Positions 15,804 through 24,675 of a stretch of DNA of 64,000 nucleotides are shown piece by piece. A program made the position numbers and the translations under genes. How positions within the stretch are numbered: position 1 is the first letter of the stretch; every line of letters begins with the position of its first letter. This stretch comes from Scatavimonas merdipullorum (GTDB lineage: Bacteria; Bacillota; Clostridia; Oscillospirales; Acutalibacteraceae), in the NCBI GenBank assembly GCA_018712865.1, contig DVGH01000050.1, positions 1 to 64,000 on the forward strand. The letters run 5' to 3'. Under the pieces are notes generated by a model, which had not been told where the DNA came from, ran no database searches, and saw only the letters and a list, made by a program, of their open reading frames with translations.

Positions 15804-16463
15804 TTACCCTTTTATTTGAAAGACAGATTTGGGCGCACCGCAGATTGGGCAGACCCAATCGTCCGGTAATTCCTCAAAGGGATGCTGAGGGTCATCATGC
15901 ACATAACCACATATGGTACAGATATAGCTTTCCTCTGGGCTTGTATCCTGTTGATCATCTTCAATTTGGTAGGTTGGAGCGTTTTTAGGCGCTTTTCCTT
16001 TAATGACACGGTGATAATATTCATAGGTCATCGGCGTACCCTTATATTCGTCGCTGCCAGCCCGAATTTCAGCAAGAAAAACCGTATGCGTCAGCGTTTC
16101 TATACTGTTGACCACTTTGCACAAGAACCAGCAGCATATGTCCTCCCGCAGTACAGGAACACCTTCGCGTAGCACCTTGTAATTGACATTTGCCAGCTTA
16201 TCTGCATGCCTACCGGAGCTGAAACCAAGCGCGCCAATCACTGTGCCCGAAGTGTTTTCCGAAAGGACGGAAACAGCAAACTCCCCTGTTGCCTTGATCC
16301 TTTCGTTGGTATAGTTATCATGGTTGATGCTTACCGCTATAACCATGGGATCCGCCGTAATTTGGACAACCGTATTCACAATGCAGGCGGAGGGGCGCTG
16401 CTCGCCGCGGACACCGATTGCATACATGCCATAAGACAGTGTTCTTAAGATAATTGGATTCAT
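15804..16463 (-). CDS. hrb: Flavin reductase-rubredoxin fusion (high-molecular-weight rubredoxin)
   Basis: A 219-residue protein. Residues 1-~155 are a flavin-reductase/flavoredoxin split-barrel domain (NPIILRTLSYGMYAIGVR... GTVIGALGFSSGRHADK) and residues ~175-219 a rubredoxin with both Cys knuckles (YICTICGYVHDD, WVCPICGAPKS). Similar high-molecular-weight rubredoxins in anaerobes pass electrons from NADH via FMN to flavodiiron proteins that reduce O2 or NO. It is probably an oxygen-defence protein for this hydrogenase-bearing anaerobe. It is monocistronic with its own promoter. Confidence 0.92.
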   Translation of the reverse strand: MNPIILRTLSYGMYAIGVRGEQRPSACIVNTVVQITADPMVIAVSINHDNYTNERIKATGEFAVSVLSENTSGTVIGALGFSSGRHADKLANVNYKVLREGVPVLREDICCWFLCKVVNSIETLTHTVFLAEIRAGSDEYKGTPMTYEYYHRVIKGKAPKNAPTYQIEDDQQDTSPEESYICTICGYVHDDPQHPFEELPDDWVCPICGAPKSVFQIKG

Positions 16464-16543
16464 AAAAACCTTCCTTTTCTGAAATGCAAGGCAAAGGTTG
16501 TTTTGCTGAAGAGCATCCCTTGCAAATCTGGATGTTTAGTATA

Positions 16544-16573
16544 AGTATAGCACAGCTATTATGCAAAATGCAA
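16544..16573 (-). promoter_or_regulatory. Promoter of the flavin reductase-rubredoxin gene
   Basis: On the minus strand TTGCAT (16568-16573), an 18-base spacer and TATACT (16544-16549) lie about 80 bases before the start codon. Confidence 0.55.
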
Positions 16574-16683
16574 CGATTTTTTATATAATTTATAATAGAG
16601 ATATGGGCTGTAAAGCGAAGAAACACTGTAAAACTTTTTTTGCGCCATATAGCAAAATTTCATCAAAATCTTACATGCTGCAA

Positions 16684-16720
16684 ATAAAAAAGAGGGCGAA
16701 GTCCTTACTCCGCCCTCTTT
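16684..16720 (-). terminator. Terminator after rplL
   Basis: A perfect 10-bp stem (AAAGAGGGCG/CGCCCTCTTT) is followed on the minus strand by TTTTATTTG, immediately after rplL. The ribosomal transcript therefore ends here and does not continue into rpoB, which is not in the window. Confidence 0.9.
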
Positions 16721-16732
16721 CAGGTTGAAAAA

Positions 16733-17116
16733 TTATTTGATTTCTACTTCTGCACCAACTTCGGTGAGCTTTGTCTTCATGGCTTCTGCATCGTCCTTAG
16801 AAACTGCTTCTTTCAGCGTCTTGGGAGCGCCGTCTACCATTTCTTTTGCTTCCTTAAGACCAAGGCCTGTGATTTCTCTTACAACCTTAATAACCTTAAT
16901 CTTCTCTGCGCCTGCAGCCTTCAGAACTACGTCAAATTCTGTTTTCTCTTCTGCAGCAGCGCCGCCGGCAGCACCAGCAGCGGGAGCAGCGGCAACGGCT
17001 ACGGGAGCAGCGGCAGATACGCCAAACTCTTCTTCCAAAGCCTTAACAAGCTCGCTCAATTCCAGAACGGTAAGCGCTTTTACATCTTCAATCAACTTAA
17101 CAACTTTATCAGACAT
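16733..17116 (-). CDS. rplL: Ribosomal protein L7/L12
   Basis: A 127-residue L7/L12. The N-terminal dimerisation domain (VVKLIEDVKALTVLELSELV), an Ala/Gly-rich hinge (~42-60) and the C-terminal factor-binding domain (KIKVIKVVREITGLGLKEAK...VEGAP-like) are all complete. It forms the ribosome stalk with L10 and recruits translation GTPases. It is the last gene of the rpmG-secE-nusG-rplK-rplA-rplJ-rplL run and is followed at once by a strong terminator. Confidence 0.98.
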   Translation of the reverse strand: MSDKVVKLIEDVKALTVLELSELVKALEEEFGVSAAAPVAVAAAPAAGAAGGAAAEEKTEFDVVLKAAGAEKIKVIKVVREITGLGLKEAKEMVDGAPKTLKEAVSKDDAEAMKTKLTEVGAEVEIK

Positions 17117-17162
17117 GATAAATACCTCCGATTTTTAAAATTTAAATGATTTGTTTTTTTAC

Positions 17163-17696
17163 TTATGCTTCCTGTTTTTGCTGTGCAATGGCATTCAGTG
17201 CGCAAACAAGTCCGCGCAGGTTTCCATTGAGTACGGCAACAAAGCCGCTGATAGGCGCGTTCAAGCCGCCCAGTGCTTTGGCGACAAGCTCTTCCTTGCC
17301 GGGGAGCTTGGCAAGGTCTTTAATTTCGTTAACCTCTAAAAGCCCACCGTCAACAAAGCCGGCTTTAATTTCAAAATTCTTATTCTTTTCCGCATAAGCA
17401 GAAAGAATCTTTGCCGCCGCCACATAGTCTTCCGCACTTGTTGCAAGTGCTGTTGTGTTTTCAAGAACCGGTTCAAGCCCTGCAAGGTTTGCATTTTGCG
17501 CTGCACGCAGCAAAAGCGTATTCTTTACAACCGTATACTGCACGCCCGCTTCCCTGAGCTCTTTTCTAAGCTTGGTATCGTCTGCTACAGAAATCCCCTT
17601 GTAATTTACAAGCACGCCTGCAACAGAATTCTGCAACCTGTCTGTCAGCTCTGCGACAATTGCTTTTTTCTGTTCAAGAATTTTTTCACTTGGCAA
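17163..17696 (-). CDS. rplJ: Ribosomal protein L10
   Basis: A 177-residue L10. The N-terminal rRNA-binding domain has VAELTDRLQNSVAGVLVNYKG and LRKELREAGVQYTVVKNTLL, and the C-terminal helix LVCALNAIAQQKQ binds L7/L12 dimers. The start is TTG at 17694-17696, with GGAGGTGA upstream. It is controlled by the L10 leader just upstream, through which L10 represses its own operon. Confidence 0.97.
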   Translation of the reverse strand: MPSEKILEQKKAIVAELTDRLQNSVAGVLVNYKGISVADDTKLRKELREAGVQYTVVKNTLLLRAAQNANLAGLEPVLENTTALATSAEDYVAAAKILSAYAEKNKNFEIKAGFVDGGLLEVNEIKDLAKLPGKEELVAKALGGLNAPISGFVAVLNGNLRGLVCALNAIAQQKQEA

Positions 17697-17719
17697 AATC
17701 TATTCACCTCCGTTTTTTG

Positions 17720-17890
17720 AGATGGATCCATGCATAAAGAAAGCCCCCCTGCTTTTGCAGAGGGGAGCTAAAACCATACAAAACCAGCAGCGCGCAAAGC
17801 GGCGTTTGCTGTTTTGAACAATCACAAGCCTCAACCTCGGCAGGCAGGTAAAACCTTTATGCACTATGCGCCTGCTGTCTTAGGAAAAGA
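17720..17890 (-). promoter_or_regulatory. L10 leader RNA (autoregulatory ribosomal protein leader)
   Basis: Between rplA and rplJ the minus strand carries the hallmarks of the Firmicutes L10 leader: CCTAAGACAGCAGG at 17871-17884, the following ACCTGCCGAGGTTGAGGC, and a terminal attenuator hairpin. L10, with L12, binds this RNA and limits rplJ-rplL expression. Confidence 0.85.
17735..17769 (-). terminator. Attenuator hairpin of the L10 leader
   Basis: AGCTCCCCTCTGC pairs with GCAGGGGGGCT, followed by TTTCTTT on the minus strand, about 40 bases before rplJ. It is the regulated terminator of the leader. Confidence 0.8.
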
Positions 17891-17953
17891 ACAGCGTGTA
17901 TTATATTAGCACAAAGCAACCGCTTTGTCAAGCGCCTGGATTACAGGCCGCTA

Positions 17954-18658
17954 TCAGCCCTCCTGGCCGCCAACCTTGTTTGGATTAATGCGAATACCGG
18001 GGCCCATTGTGCTTGTTACCGCACAAGATTTAATATACTGACCCTTTGCTGCCGCGGGCTTTGCTTTCACAATTGCGCCCAGCAACGTGTCAAAATTTTC
18101 CTGCAGCTTTTGTGTACCAAAAGAAGCCTTTCCGATTGGGCAGTGTATAATGTTTGTTTTGTCAAGGCGGTACTCTATTTTACCGGCCTTTGCTTCTTTT
18201 ACAGCCCTTGCAATGTCGGGTGTAACCGTGCCGGCCTTTGGGTTCGGCATAAGCCCTCTGGGACCAAGCAATTTACCCAAACGACCTACAAGGCCCATCA
18301 TGTCGGGTGTTGTGATCAGGACGTCAAAATCCATCCAGCCTTCTGTCTGGATTTTTTGCGTCATGTCCTCTGCGCCTACATAATCGGCACCCGCTTCTTT
18401 GGCAAGCGCTTCATTTTCACCTTTGCAAATTGCAAGCACTCTGACATTCTTTCCTGTGCCGTGCGGAAGAACAATAGCGCCTCTGACCTGCTGGTCGGCG
18501 TGACGGCTGTCAACGCCCAGCTTTACATGAACCTCCACTGTTTCATCAAACTTGGCAGTCGCCGTTTTGATGCAAAGGTCAAGTGCTTCGTCCGCATCAT
18601 AAAGTTTTGTTCTGTCAACCAGCTTTGCGCTGTCAACATATTTTTTTCCGTGTTTCAT
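17954..18658 (-). CDS. rplA: Ribosomal protein L1
   Basis: A 234-residue full-length L1 with the family signature around IEYRLDKTNIIHCPIGKASF and the central domain LGPRGLMPNPKAGTVTPD. It builds the L1 stalk at the ribosomal E site. It lies downstream of rplK, separated by 57 bases, and upstream of the L10 leader. Confidence 0.98.
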   Translation of the reverse strand: MKHGKKYVDSAKLVDRTKLYDADEALDLCIKTATAKFDETVEVHVKLGVDSRHADQQVRGAIVLPHGTGKNVRVLAICKGENEALAKEAGADYVGAEDMTQKIQTEGWMDFDVLITTPDMMGLVGRLGKLLGPRGLMPNPKAGTVTPDIARAVKEAKAGKIEYRLDKTNIIHCPIGKASFGTQKLQENFDTLLGAIVKAKPAAAKGQYIKSCAVTSTMGPGIRINPNKVGGQEG

Positions 18659-18715
18659 TGGTTTTCCTCCCTATTGAGTGGTAAAATCGGATCATTTCCT
18701 CCCACCCGGGCTTAA

Positions 18716-19141
18716 TCAATCGACAACATCAATGCCCATGCTGCGCGCGGTGCCTGCGATCATACGCATTGCCGCTTCTACACTGCCAGCGTTTAGGTCG
18801 GGCATTTTCTGTTCTGCAATCTTTTTGACCTGCTCACGGGTAATGGTACAGACTTTCGTCTTGTTCGGCACGCCTGACCCTTTGTCGATCCCACATGCCT
18901 TTTTAATTAAAACAGCTGCAGGCGGTGTCTTTGTAACAAACGTAAAAGAACGGTCTGCATACACTGTGATAACAACGGGGATAATAAGTCCCGCGTCGTT
19001 TTTGGTGCGCTCATTAAATTCCTTTGTGAACGCCATAATGTTGACGCCGTGCTGACCTAAAGCAGGTCCTACTGGCGGCGCCGGGGTAGCCTTACCGGCA
19101 GGTATTTGCAGCTTGATAAAGCCTACTACCTTTTGAGCCAT
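18716..19141 (-). CDS. rplK: Ribosomal protein L11
   Basis: A 141-residue L11. The start MAQKVVGFIKLQIPAG is preferred. The open frame extends upstream to 19252, but that part has no homology and AGGTGC lies just before 19141. Core motifs are PAPPVGPALGQHGVNIM (thiopeptide-sensitive N-domain) and MRMIAGTARSMGI (C-domain). It binds the 23S GTPase-associated region. Confidence 0.98.
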   Translation of the reverse strand: MAQKVVGFIKLQIPAGKATPAPPVGPALGQHGVNIMAFTKEFNERTKNDAGLIIPVVITVYADRSFTFVTKTPPAAVLIKKACGIDKGSGVPNKTKVCTITREQVKKIAEQKMPDLNAGSVEAAMRMIAGTARSMGIDVVD

Positions 19142-19257
19142 TTTTTTGCACCTCCATAATTCGTGGTTGCATACGAAACGGTTATTTTTCCCGTTCCTCC
19201 CACAAGGGACAACGTCCCTCCAACAATAAACCGGATAAGCCCGGATTATCAACCATA

Positions 19258-19779
19258 TTATTCCAATGGTTCCGCCTGATTTAATTCCAGCTCCACCGGC
19301 GTTTCACGGCCAAACATGGAAACCGTCACGCGGACCATATTTTTATCTGTGTCAATTTCATCGACCGTCCCGACAAAATCCTCCAGCGGACCGTCGACTA
19401 CCCGTACAGAATCACCGACCTGATAGGAAACTTCCACAGACTTTGTTTCGACGCCCATCCTGTGCACTTCTTCGTTTGAAAGCGGCACCGGCTTGGACGA
19501 AGGCCCGACAAAACCTGTACATCCGCGTATGTTGCGTACAACATACCAGGTTTCGTCTGTGTAAACCATTTTAATAAATACATATCCGGGATATAATTTT
19601 CGTTCAACCTCATGCGTTTTGTCATCTTTGATTTCTGTCACAGTTTCAGTCGGAACTTTTATTTCCTGGATCATATCCTGAAGATTTCTGTTTTCAACAG
19701 TCTTTTCAAGATTTGAAGCGACCTTGTTTTCATACCCGGAATAGGTATGAACAACATACCATTTTGCTTCTTCAGGCAC
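19258..19779 (-). CDS. nusG: Transcription elongation/termination factor NusG
   Basis: A 173-residue NusG with the NGN domain (WYVVHTYSGYENKVASNLE, YPGYVFIKMVYTDETWYVVR) and a C-terminal KOW domain (GDSVRVVDGPLEDFVGTVDEI). The start codon is GTG at 19777-19779. It links RNA polymerase with Rho or ribosomes, and in Firmicutes also promotes pausing. It lies in the classical secE-nusG-rplK order. Confidence 0.98.
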   Translation of the reverse strand: MPEEAKWYVVHTYSGYENKVASNLEKTVENRNLQDMIQEIKVPTETVTEIKDDKTHEVERKLYPGYVFIKMVYTDETWYVVRNIRGCTGFVGPSSKPVPLSNEEVHRMGVETKSVEVSYQVGDSVRVVDGPLEDFVGTVDEIDTDKNMVRVTVSMFGRETPVELELNQAEPLE

Positions 19780-19804
19780 TGTTATTCACCCTTCCCGCGT
19801 CTTA

Positions 19805-20071
19805 TTAGATTGAAGCTACATCCATGATAAGCCCAAGCAAAGCGTAAAGTCCCTGGTCAAGACCAAAAATAAATAAGCCGATCACCGTGATCATTACAAC
19901 GACAATCCCCATATTTTTAAATACGGTTTTGGGCGTAGGCCAGGTAATCTTTTTTATTTCACCCTTGCATTCGCGGAAGTACTTTGCGATTTTGGAGAAA
20001 ACACCCGGCTTCTTATCCGACTTTTTATCTGCCTTTTGAGGAGCCTTTTTCTCGACCTTATTGTCAGCCAT
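19805..20071 (-). CDS. secE: Preprotein translocase subunit SecE
   Basis: An 88-residue protein with a Lys-rich N-terminus (~1-28), the amphipathic conserved segment FRECKGEIKKITWPTPKTVFKN and one transmembrane helix (IVVVMITVIGLFIFGLDQG). It clamps the SecYEG channel. It sits between rpmG and nusG. Confidence 0.96.
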   Translation of the reverse strand: MADNKVEKKAPQKADKKSDKKPGVFSKIAKYFRECKGEIKKITWPTPKTVFKNMGIVVVMITVIGLFIFGLDQGLYALLGLIMDVASI

Positions 20072-20090
20072 TTTTATTCCTCCCGCTTAC

Positions 20091-20240
20091 TTATTTGGTT
20101 TCTTTATGCAGCGTATGCTTTTTGCAAAACCTGCAATACTTGTTCATTTCCAGCCTGTCCGGATTATTCTTTTTGTTTTTCATGGTGTTATAGTTGCGTT
20201 GTTTGCACTCTGTGCAGGCTAATGTAATCTTTACTCTCAT
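20091..20240 (-). CDS. rpmG: Ribosomal protein L33 (zinc-ribbon type)
   Basis: A 49-residue protein starting MRVKITLACTECKQRNY and ending FCKKHTLHKETK. Both C-x2-C pairs (CTEC, CRFC) are present, making this the zinc-binding form. It is the first gene of the secE-nusG ribosomal run and lies ~90 bases downstream of the promoter. Confidence 0.95.
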   Translation of the reverse strand: MRVKITLACTECKQRNYNTMKNKKNNPDRLEMNKYCRFCKKHTLHKETK

Positions 20241-20328
20241 TTTAACGGCACCCCCGATTTGCGGTTATTATTCAGCCTCCCTCAAAATTTGGGCACAAAA
20301 AAATAAACCCCTTTTTTGAGGTATAAAT

Positions 20329-20357
20329 ACTATAGCACAATACAGCGCCCCAGTCAA
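20329..20357 (-). promoter_or_regulatory. Strong promoter of the rpmG-secE-nusG-ribosomal operon
   Basis: The minus strand reads TTGACT (20352-20357), a 17-base spacer and TATAGT (20329-20334), near consensus and about 90 bases before rpmG. Confidence 0.8.
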
Positions 20358-20388
20358 GCGTTTTTTTTCTGTTTTGTACAAATCTCTA

Positions 20389-20419
20389 AAAGAGAGCGGG
20401 CAATTATGCCCACCCTCTT
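20389..20419 (-). terminator. Terminator of the gene at 20442-21227
   Basis: Imperfect stem AAGAGGGTGGGCA against TGCCCGCTCTCTT, with a TTTTAG tail on the minus strand. It separates the upstream gene from the ribosomal operon promoter. Confidence 0.65.
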
Positions 20420-20441
20420 ACCACCGTGGCCTATTCAGGCG

Positions 20442-21227
20442 TTACTGGCCCAGGCGTTCTGCAAGCGTTTTCTTGGGCTTTTTCTTTTTTTCAGGCTTTA
20501 CTTTCTTTCCTTTAAAACGCTTTGCATAACCCCATGCCTTTAAAAGCGCTTCGCTGAGCTCAGGCTGCAGGCGCTCTTCCTTCTCTTTATCTGAAACCCC
20601 GTTGAGCACAACAATGGTAATGATGGACCGCGTATCCATATCCCCTGCATCATACTGTGCGCTCAGGATAGCTCCCAGCTTTGCAACGTCCTCTTTAGAG
20701 CCGTCCTGCAGCAGTGCATTTACCTTAGGCACAATGCTTGCCCTGGCAAAGGTCACACCGCGAAACGGGTCGTAACCGTCTTCTTCCGCTTTAATTTCTT
20801 CTTTCAGCTCCGGGAACACGTTGACAAGCCTCTTTGAAAAAAACAAAGGGTTTGCATTGCCCTCGTCGTCTTTCTTCTTCTTTTTTGCGCTGCGCATGGC
20901 CTTTTCGCGCGTGGGGGCCGAAATGCTCTGTACAAAATCATTGCCAATGCTTTCGGCTTCCTTTTCCGTATCTCTTTCCGGATCAAACATCCAGGTGGAA
21001 AGGGTTTTCCAGTCATTGTCCGGGCCATCGTCCGTCATAGCACAGGTTTCCAGAACCATGTGCTTTTTCCTCTTATAATATACCACACTGTATGCAACAG
21101 CCTCGGACGTAAAAAGCGAGACAATCTCGCTGCTGTCTACATTTGTTACGCCTACGCGTGCAAAGCCGCGCGCCGTGAGTGCCTTTTCCACTTTGCTGCT
21201 GATTATTTCAAATGCCTTTTCTATCAT
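20442..21227 (-). CDS. Conserved-looking cytoplasmic protein of unknown function
   Basis: A 261-residue soluble protein with no signal peptide or membrane segment. Residues ~1-85 form an alpha/beta region (IEKAFEIISSKVEKALTARG... VAYSVVYYKRKKHMVLETC) and are followed by a Lys-rich linker (KKKKKDDEGN, ~113-122). A helical middle (LFFSKRLVNVFPELKEEIKAEEDGYDPF) leads to a last third with DAGDMDTRSIITIVVLN, and the protein ends in a very basic tail (KGKKVKPEKKKKPKKT) that suggests nucleic-acid or ribosome contact. I do not recognise a named family. GGAAGG precedes the ATG. It is monocistronic, between the ribosomal operon and murI. Confidence 0.75.
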   Translation of the reverse strand: MIEKAFEIISSKVEKALTARGFARVGVTNVDSSEIVSLFTSEAVAYSVVYYKRKKHMVLETCAMTDDGPDNDWKTLSTWMFDPERDTEKEAESIGNDFVQSISAPTREKAMRSAKKKKKDDEGNANPLFFSKRLVNVFPELKEEIKAEEDGYDPFRGVTFARASIVPKVNALLQDGSKEDVAKLGAILSAQYDAGDMDTRSIITIVVLNGVSDKEKEERLQPELSEALLKAWGYAKRFKGKKVKPEKKKKPKKTLAERLGQ

Positions 21228-21473
21228 CTGGATCCTTCCTTAACCGTCAGTCTTCTATCTGTCATCTCATTATACAGCCTGTTTTCTGTTTTGTCACGAA
21301 AAATTTTTTGCAATATAGAAATCAAACGGCATCCCGCTAAACCTGCTTTGTTGTTTCTCTTCATTTTTTATAACGCCGCGCTTTTTTATAGAAACAATTG
21401 CGCACTTTTAAATTCTATGTTAAGATAGGTTTTTAGAAATTACCCGACTGTCATATAAAGAGGTGTTCCTGCT

Positions 21474-22289
21474 ATGTCTTCAAAGCCGATCGGCGTTTTT
21501 GATTCCGGCCTTGGCGGTTTAACCGCTGTAAAAGAGCTTTTGCACGTTTTGCCACATGAGAATATCGTCTATTTTGGCGATACGGGCCGAGTCCCCTATG
21601 GGAACCGCAGCCGGGAAACCATTATAAAATATGCTGAACAGGACGCAGGTTTTTTGCTTTCCAAGGGCGTTAAAATGCTGATTGCCGCATGCGGGACGGT
21701 AAGCTCCGTGGCAAGCGAGCTGGGCGGCAGATTTTGCGTGCCGTTTACCGGTGTGGTTGCCCCTACAGCTGCAGCAGCTGCCGCAACGACAAAAAACGGG
21801 AACATTGGTGTAATTGGTACAACCGCTACGATTCGCAGCGGCTCTTATAAACGAGCCTTGCAAAAAATTTCTTCCAATATCAAGGTATTTGAACAGGATT
21901 GCCCGCTGTTTGTTCCGTTGGTGGAAAACGACTTTTTGTCGCCTGACGATCCTGTGGTAACCATGGTTGCAGAGCGTTATCTGAACCGATTAAAAGAAAA
22001 CGGCGTAGATACCATTATTTTAGGCTGTACACATTATCCCATGCTGAAAGCCGCCATTTCAAAGGTGATGGAAAACCGTGTAACCCTTGTGGATTCCGGA
22101 AGAGAAACGGCCCTGTATGCTGCGCGGCTTTTACGCGAAAACGGCCTTTTAAATACAGAAAATATGGCAGAGGGAAAATGCAGCTTTTATGTCAGCGACC
22201 AGCCCGACGGCTTTACGCATATGGCAGGTATGTTCCTGCAAAAGGAAGTCACCGGGGATGTACACAGAATTGATATCGAACAGTATTGA
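21474..22289 (+). CDS. murI: Glutamate racemase
   Basis: A 271-residue enzyme that converts L-glutamate to D-glutamate for peptidoglycan. Visible motifs are GVFDSGLGGLTAVKEL at the start, the phosphate-loop-like DTGRVPYG, the first catalytic Cys in IAACGTVSS and the second in ILGCTHYPML. Length is typical of the family. GAGGTG precedes the ATG. It heads a probable operon with a DUF1934 gene and argS. Confidence 0.97.
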   Translation: MSSKPIGVFDSGLGGLTAVKELLHVLPHENIVYFGDTGRVPYGNRSRETIIKYAEQDAGFLLSKGVKMLIAACGTVSSVASELGGRFCVPFTGVVAPTAAAAAATTKNGNIGVIGTTATIRSGSYKRALQKISSNIKVFEQDCPLFVPLVENDFLSPDDPVVTMVAERYLNRLKENGVDTIILGCTHYPMLKAAISKVMENRVTLVDSGRETALYAARLLRENGLLNTENMAEGKCSFYVSDQPDGFTHMAGMFLQKEVTGDVHRIDIEQY

Positions 22290-22319
22290 CTGTTCCTTTC
22301 TGAAAAGCAAGGAGATTTT

Positions 22320-22763
22320 ATGCGGAAAGATTTTATTATCAATATAGTAGGCACGCAGTATGTTGACGGCGAGATGGACAAGGTAGAGATTATGACATTG
22401 GGCCACTACGCTGTCAAAAACGGCACGCGCTACATTATGTATAAGGAATATCCTGAGGAAAACAAACAAAGCGAAAAAACCACAATCGTAAAGGTTGAAA
22501 GCGAAAACAAGGTGTCTATTATACGCGCAGGAGAATACCAGTCGCGTCTTTTGCTGGAAAAAGGACGGCGGCACCAGTGCCATTACAGGACACTTGCAGG
22601 CGATCTGATCATCGGCGTGTTTACCGAAAGCATCGCCGCCGATCTGCACGACGACGGAGGCAGGCTGGATGTAAGCTATTCGCTGGATTTCAATGCCGAT
22701 TTTGCCAGTAAAAATGAATTTCATATCGATATAAAAAGAGCGAACGCCGCTCTTGAACTTTAG
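22320..22763 (+). CDS. DUF1934 family beta-barrel protein
   Basis: A 147-residue protein of the DUF1934 (YwiB-like) family. The pattern IVGTQYVDGEMDKVEIMTLGHY, a central RYIMYKEYPEE and the C-terminal DVSYSLDFN are typical of this lipocalin-like fold. Function is unknown, but the family is often encoded directly before argS in Firmicutes, as here. AAGGAG precedes the start by 6 bases. Confidence 0.85.
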   Translation: MRKDFIINIVGTQYVDGEMDKVEIMTLGHYAVKNGTRYIMYKEYPEENKQSEKTTIVKVESENKVSIIRAGEYQSRLLLEKGRRHQCHYRTLAGDLIIGVFTESIAADLHDDGGRLDVSYSLDFNADFASKNEFHIDIKRANAALEL

Positions 22764-22787
22764 TGTATGCAAAGGATGGGTTGATTT

Positions 22788-24533
22788 ATGTCTGAAATTG
22801 CACAAAAGGCCTGTACACAGCTCAAGCAGGCCGTTGTAAACGCTATGGAAAGGGCCATGGAAAATGGGCAGCTGTGTAAAACGGATCTCCCGCCGTTTAT
22901 TATTGAAACACCGGCGGATCGAAAAAACGGCGATCTTGCAACCAACGCCGCAATGGTGTGTGCCAAAGCTTTCAAAATGCCCCCGTTTAAAATTGCTCAG
23001 GCTATTATGGACCATATAGACCTTACAAACACATATGCCAAAAGCGCCGAAACCGCAGGTCCGGGATTTATTAATTTCTTTCTGCAACCCCGTTATTATG
23101 CAGACATTTTAACGGATATTGAAGAAAAGGGCAACCAGTATGGCCGCTCCCACTATGGCAAAAAGAAAAGGGTCATTGTAGAATTTGTATCTGCCAACCC
23201 AACCGGTCCCATGCATATGGGAAACGCAAGGGGCGGTGCATTGGGCGACTGCCTGGCCTCTGTATTGGATGCCGCCGGGTACGATGTATGGCGTGAATTT
23301 TATGTCAATGACGCCGGAAATCAGATTGAAAAATTTGCCGTTTCGCTGGAAGCGCGCTATTTACAGATTTTTAAAGGGGAAGAACATATTCCTTTTCCCG
23401 AAGACGGCTACCAGGGCGCAGATATTACAGAGCGCGCACAGCAATATGCGCAGCAGTTTGGCGACAGACTGGTAAACGTCGCGCCACCGCAGCGGAAAAA
23501 GGAGCTTGTGGATTTTGCCCTGCCAAGGAATATTGAAAAGATGCAGGCAGACATGCGAAAATACCGCATTACTTATGACCAATGGTTTTTTGAAAGCACG
23601 TTGCACCAAAACGGAGATGTACAAAATACGATCGATCTGCTCCGTCAAAAAGGCATGACGTATGAAAACGATGGTGCTTTGTGGTATAAAAACAGAGAAG
23701 TATTAAGCAAAAGGCTGCTTGCTGAAGGAAAAACGCAGGAAGAAATTGACAAATTAGAATTAAAGGATGACGTTTTAATCCGGAAAAATGGCAGTCCTAC
23801 TTATTTTGCCGCTGATATCGCCTATCACCGCAACAAACTGCTGACACGAGGCTTTGACCTGTGCATAGACGTATGGGGTGCGGATCATCACGGCCACGTT
23901 GCGCGGATGAAGGGCGCCATGGATGCAATCGGCCTAGACGGGGATAGGCTGGACGTAGTTTTAATGCAGCTTGTAAAGCTTGTCCGCGACGGAAAGCCGG
24001 TCAAAATGAGCAAGCGCACCGGAAAGGCGATCCAGCTTGCAGACCTGCTTGACGAAGTTCCCGTAGACGCTGCACGGTTCCTTTTTAATACGCAGCAGGC
24101 AAACACACAGATGGATTTTGACTTGGACCTGGCTGTGCAGCAGGACGCACAAAATCCCGTGTATTATGTGCAATACGCCCACGCGCGCATTTGCAGTATT
24201 TTGAAAGCGCTTGCAGCAGACGGCATTGTGCCGCGCCCCTGTTCCAGCCAGGAACTGATGCTGCTAAAAGCGCCGGAGGAAACAGAGCTGATTCACCATC
24301 TTGCGGCATATACTGGTGAAATTATTTCCGCTGCAAAAGAGTATGACCCTACAAAAATTACTCGTTACGTTTTGCATTTGGCCTCGCTGTTTCATAAATT
24401 TTATAACGCATGCAGGGTAAAAGGCAACGACGAAAAACTCACGCAGGCAAGGCTACATCTTTGTATGGCCGTTAAAACGGTAATCAGTAATGTTCTGACA
24501 ATGTTTAACATTACTGCGCCGGAAAGCATGTAA
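22788..24533 (+). CDS. argS: Arginyl-tRNA synthetase
   Basis: A 581-residue class I synthetase. The N-terminal additional domain (~1-110) is followed by the HIGH-like motif PTGPMHMGNARGGALGD, the KMSKS-equivalent KMSKRTGKAI and the C-terminal DALR anticodon-binding domain (VQYAHARICSILKAL, LHLCMAVKTVISNVLTMF). It charges tRNA-Arg. It follows the DUF1934 gene by 24 bases and ends in a strong terminator. Confidence 0.97.
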   Translation: MSEIAQKACTQLKQAVVNAMERAMENGQLCKTDLPPFIIETPADRKNGDLATNAAMVCAKAFKMPPFKIAQAIMDHIDLTNTYAKSAETAGPGFINFFLQPRYYADILTDIEEKGNQYGRSHYGKKKRVIVEFVSANPTGPMHMGNARGGALGDCLASVLDAAGYDVWREFYVNDAGNQIEKFAVSLEARYLQIFKGEEHIPFPEDGYQGADITERAQQYAQQFGDRLVNVAPPQRKKELVDFALPRNIEKMQADMRKYRITYDQWFFESTLHQNGDVQNTIDLLRQKGMTYENDGALWYKNREVLSKRLLAEGKTQEEIDKLELKDDVLIRKNGSPTYFAADIAYHRNKLLTRGFDLCIDVWGADHHGHVARMKGAMDAIGLDGDRLDVVLMQLVKLVRDGKPVKMSKRTGKAIQLADLLDEVPVDAARFLFNTQQANTQMDFDLDLAVQQDAQNPVYYVQYAHARICSILKALAADGIVPRPCSSQELMLLKAPEETELIHHLAAYTGEIISAAKEYDPTKITRYVLHLASLFHKFYNACRVKGNDEKLTQARLHLCMAVKTVISNVLTMFNITAPESM

Positions 24534-24622
24534 CTTTTACCTTTCCGGCTATAAATTCCACCCGCCGGAAAAGGTGTGGCAGAATGATTTTTGCACACCG
24601 GCGGTACCCCTGATAATATAAC

Positions 24623-24675
24623 ACCGCTCCGTTTGCTGCGGTAACATGCAGCAAACGGAGCGGTTCGTTTTTTTA
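24623..24675 (+). terminator. Terminator of argS
   Basis: A perfect 17-bp stem (starting ACCGCTCCGTTTGCTGC, 8-base loop) is followed by TCGTTTTTTT. It lies about 90 bases after argS and meets the 3' end of the convergent LCP gene. Confidence 0.92.

Noticed and set aside
15559..15858. 99-codon minus-strand frame between the cupin and rubredoxin genes
   Set aside because: Overlaps the rubredoxin 3' end, the ribosome site is poor and no family is recognised. A small gene is not excluded, but support is too weak.
22149..23087. 312-codon frame opposite murI, the DUF1934 gene and argS
   Set aside because: It spans three genes on the other strand, its composition is unlike a real protein, and it has no ribosome site.
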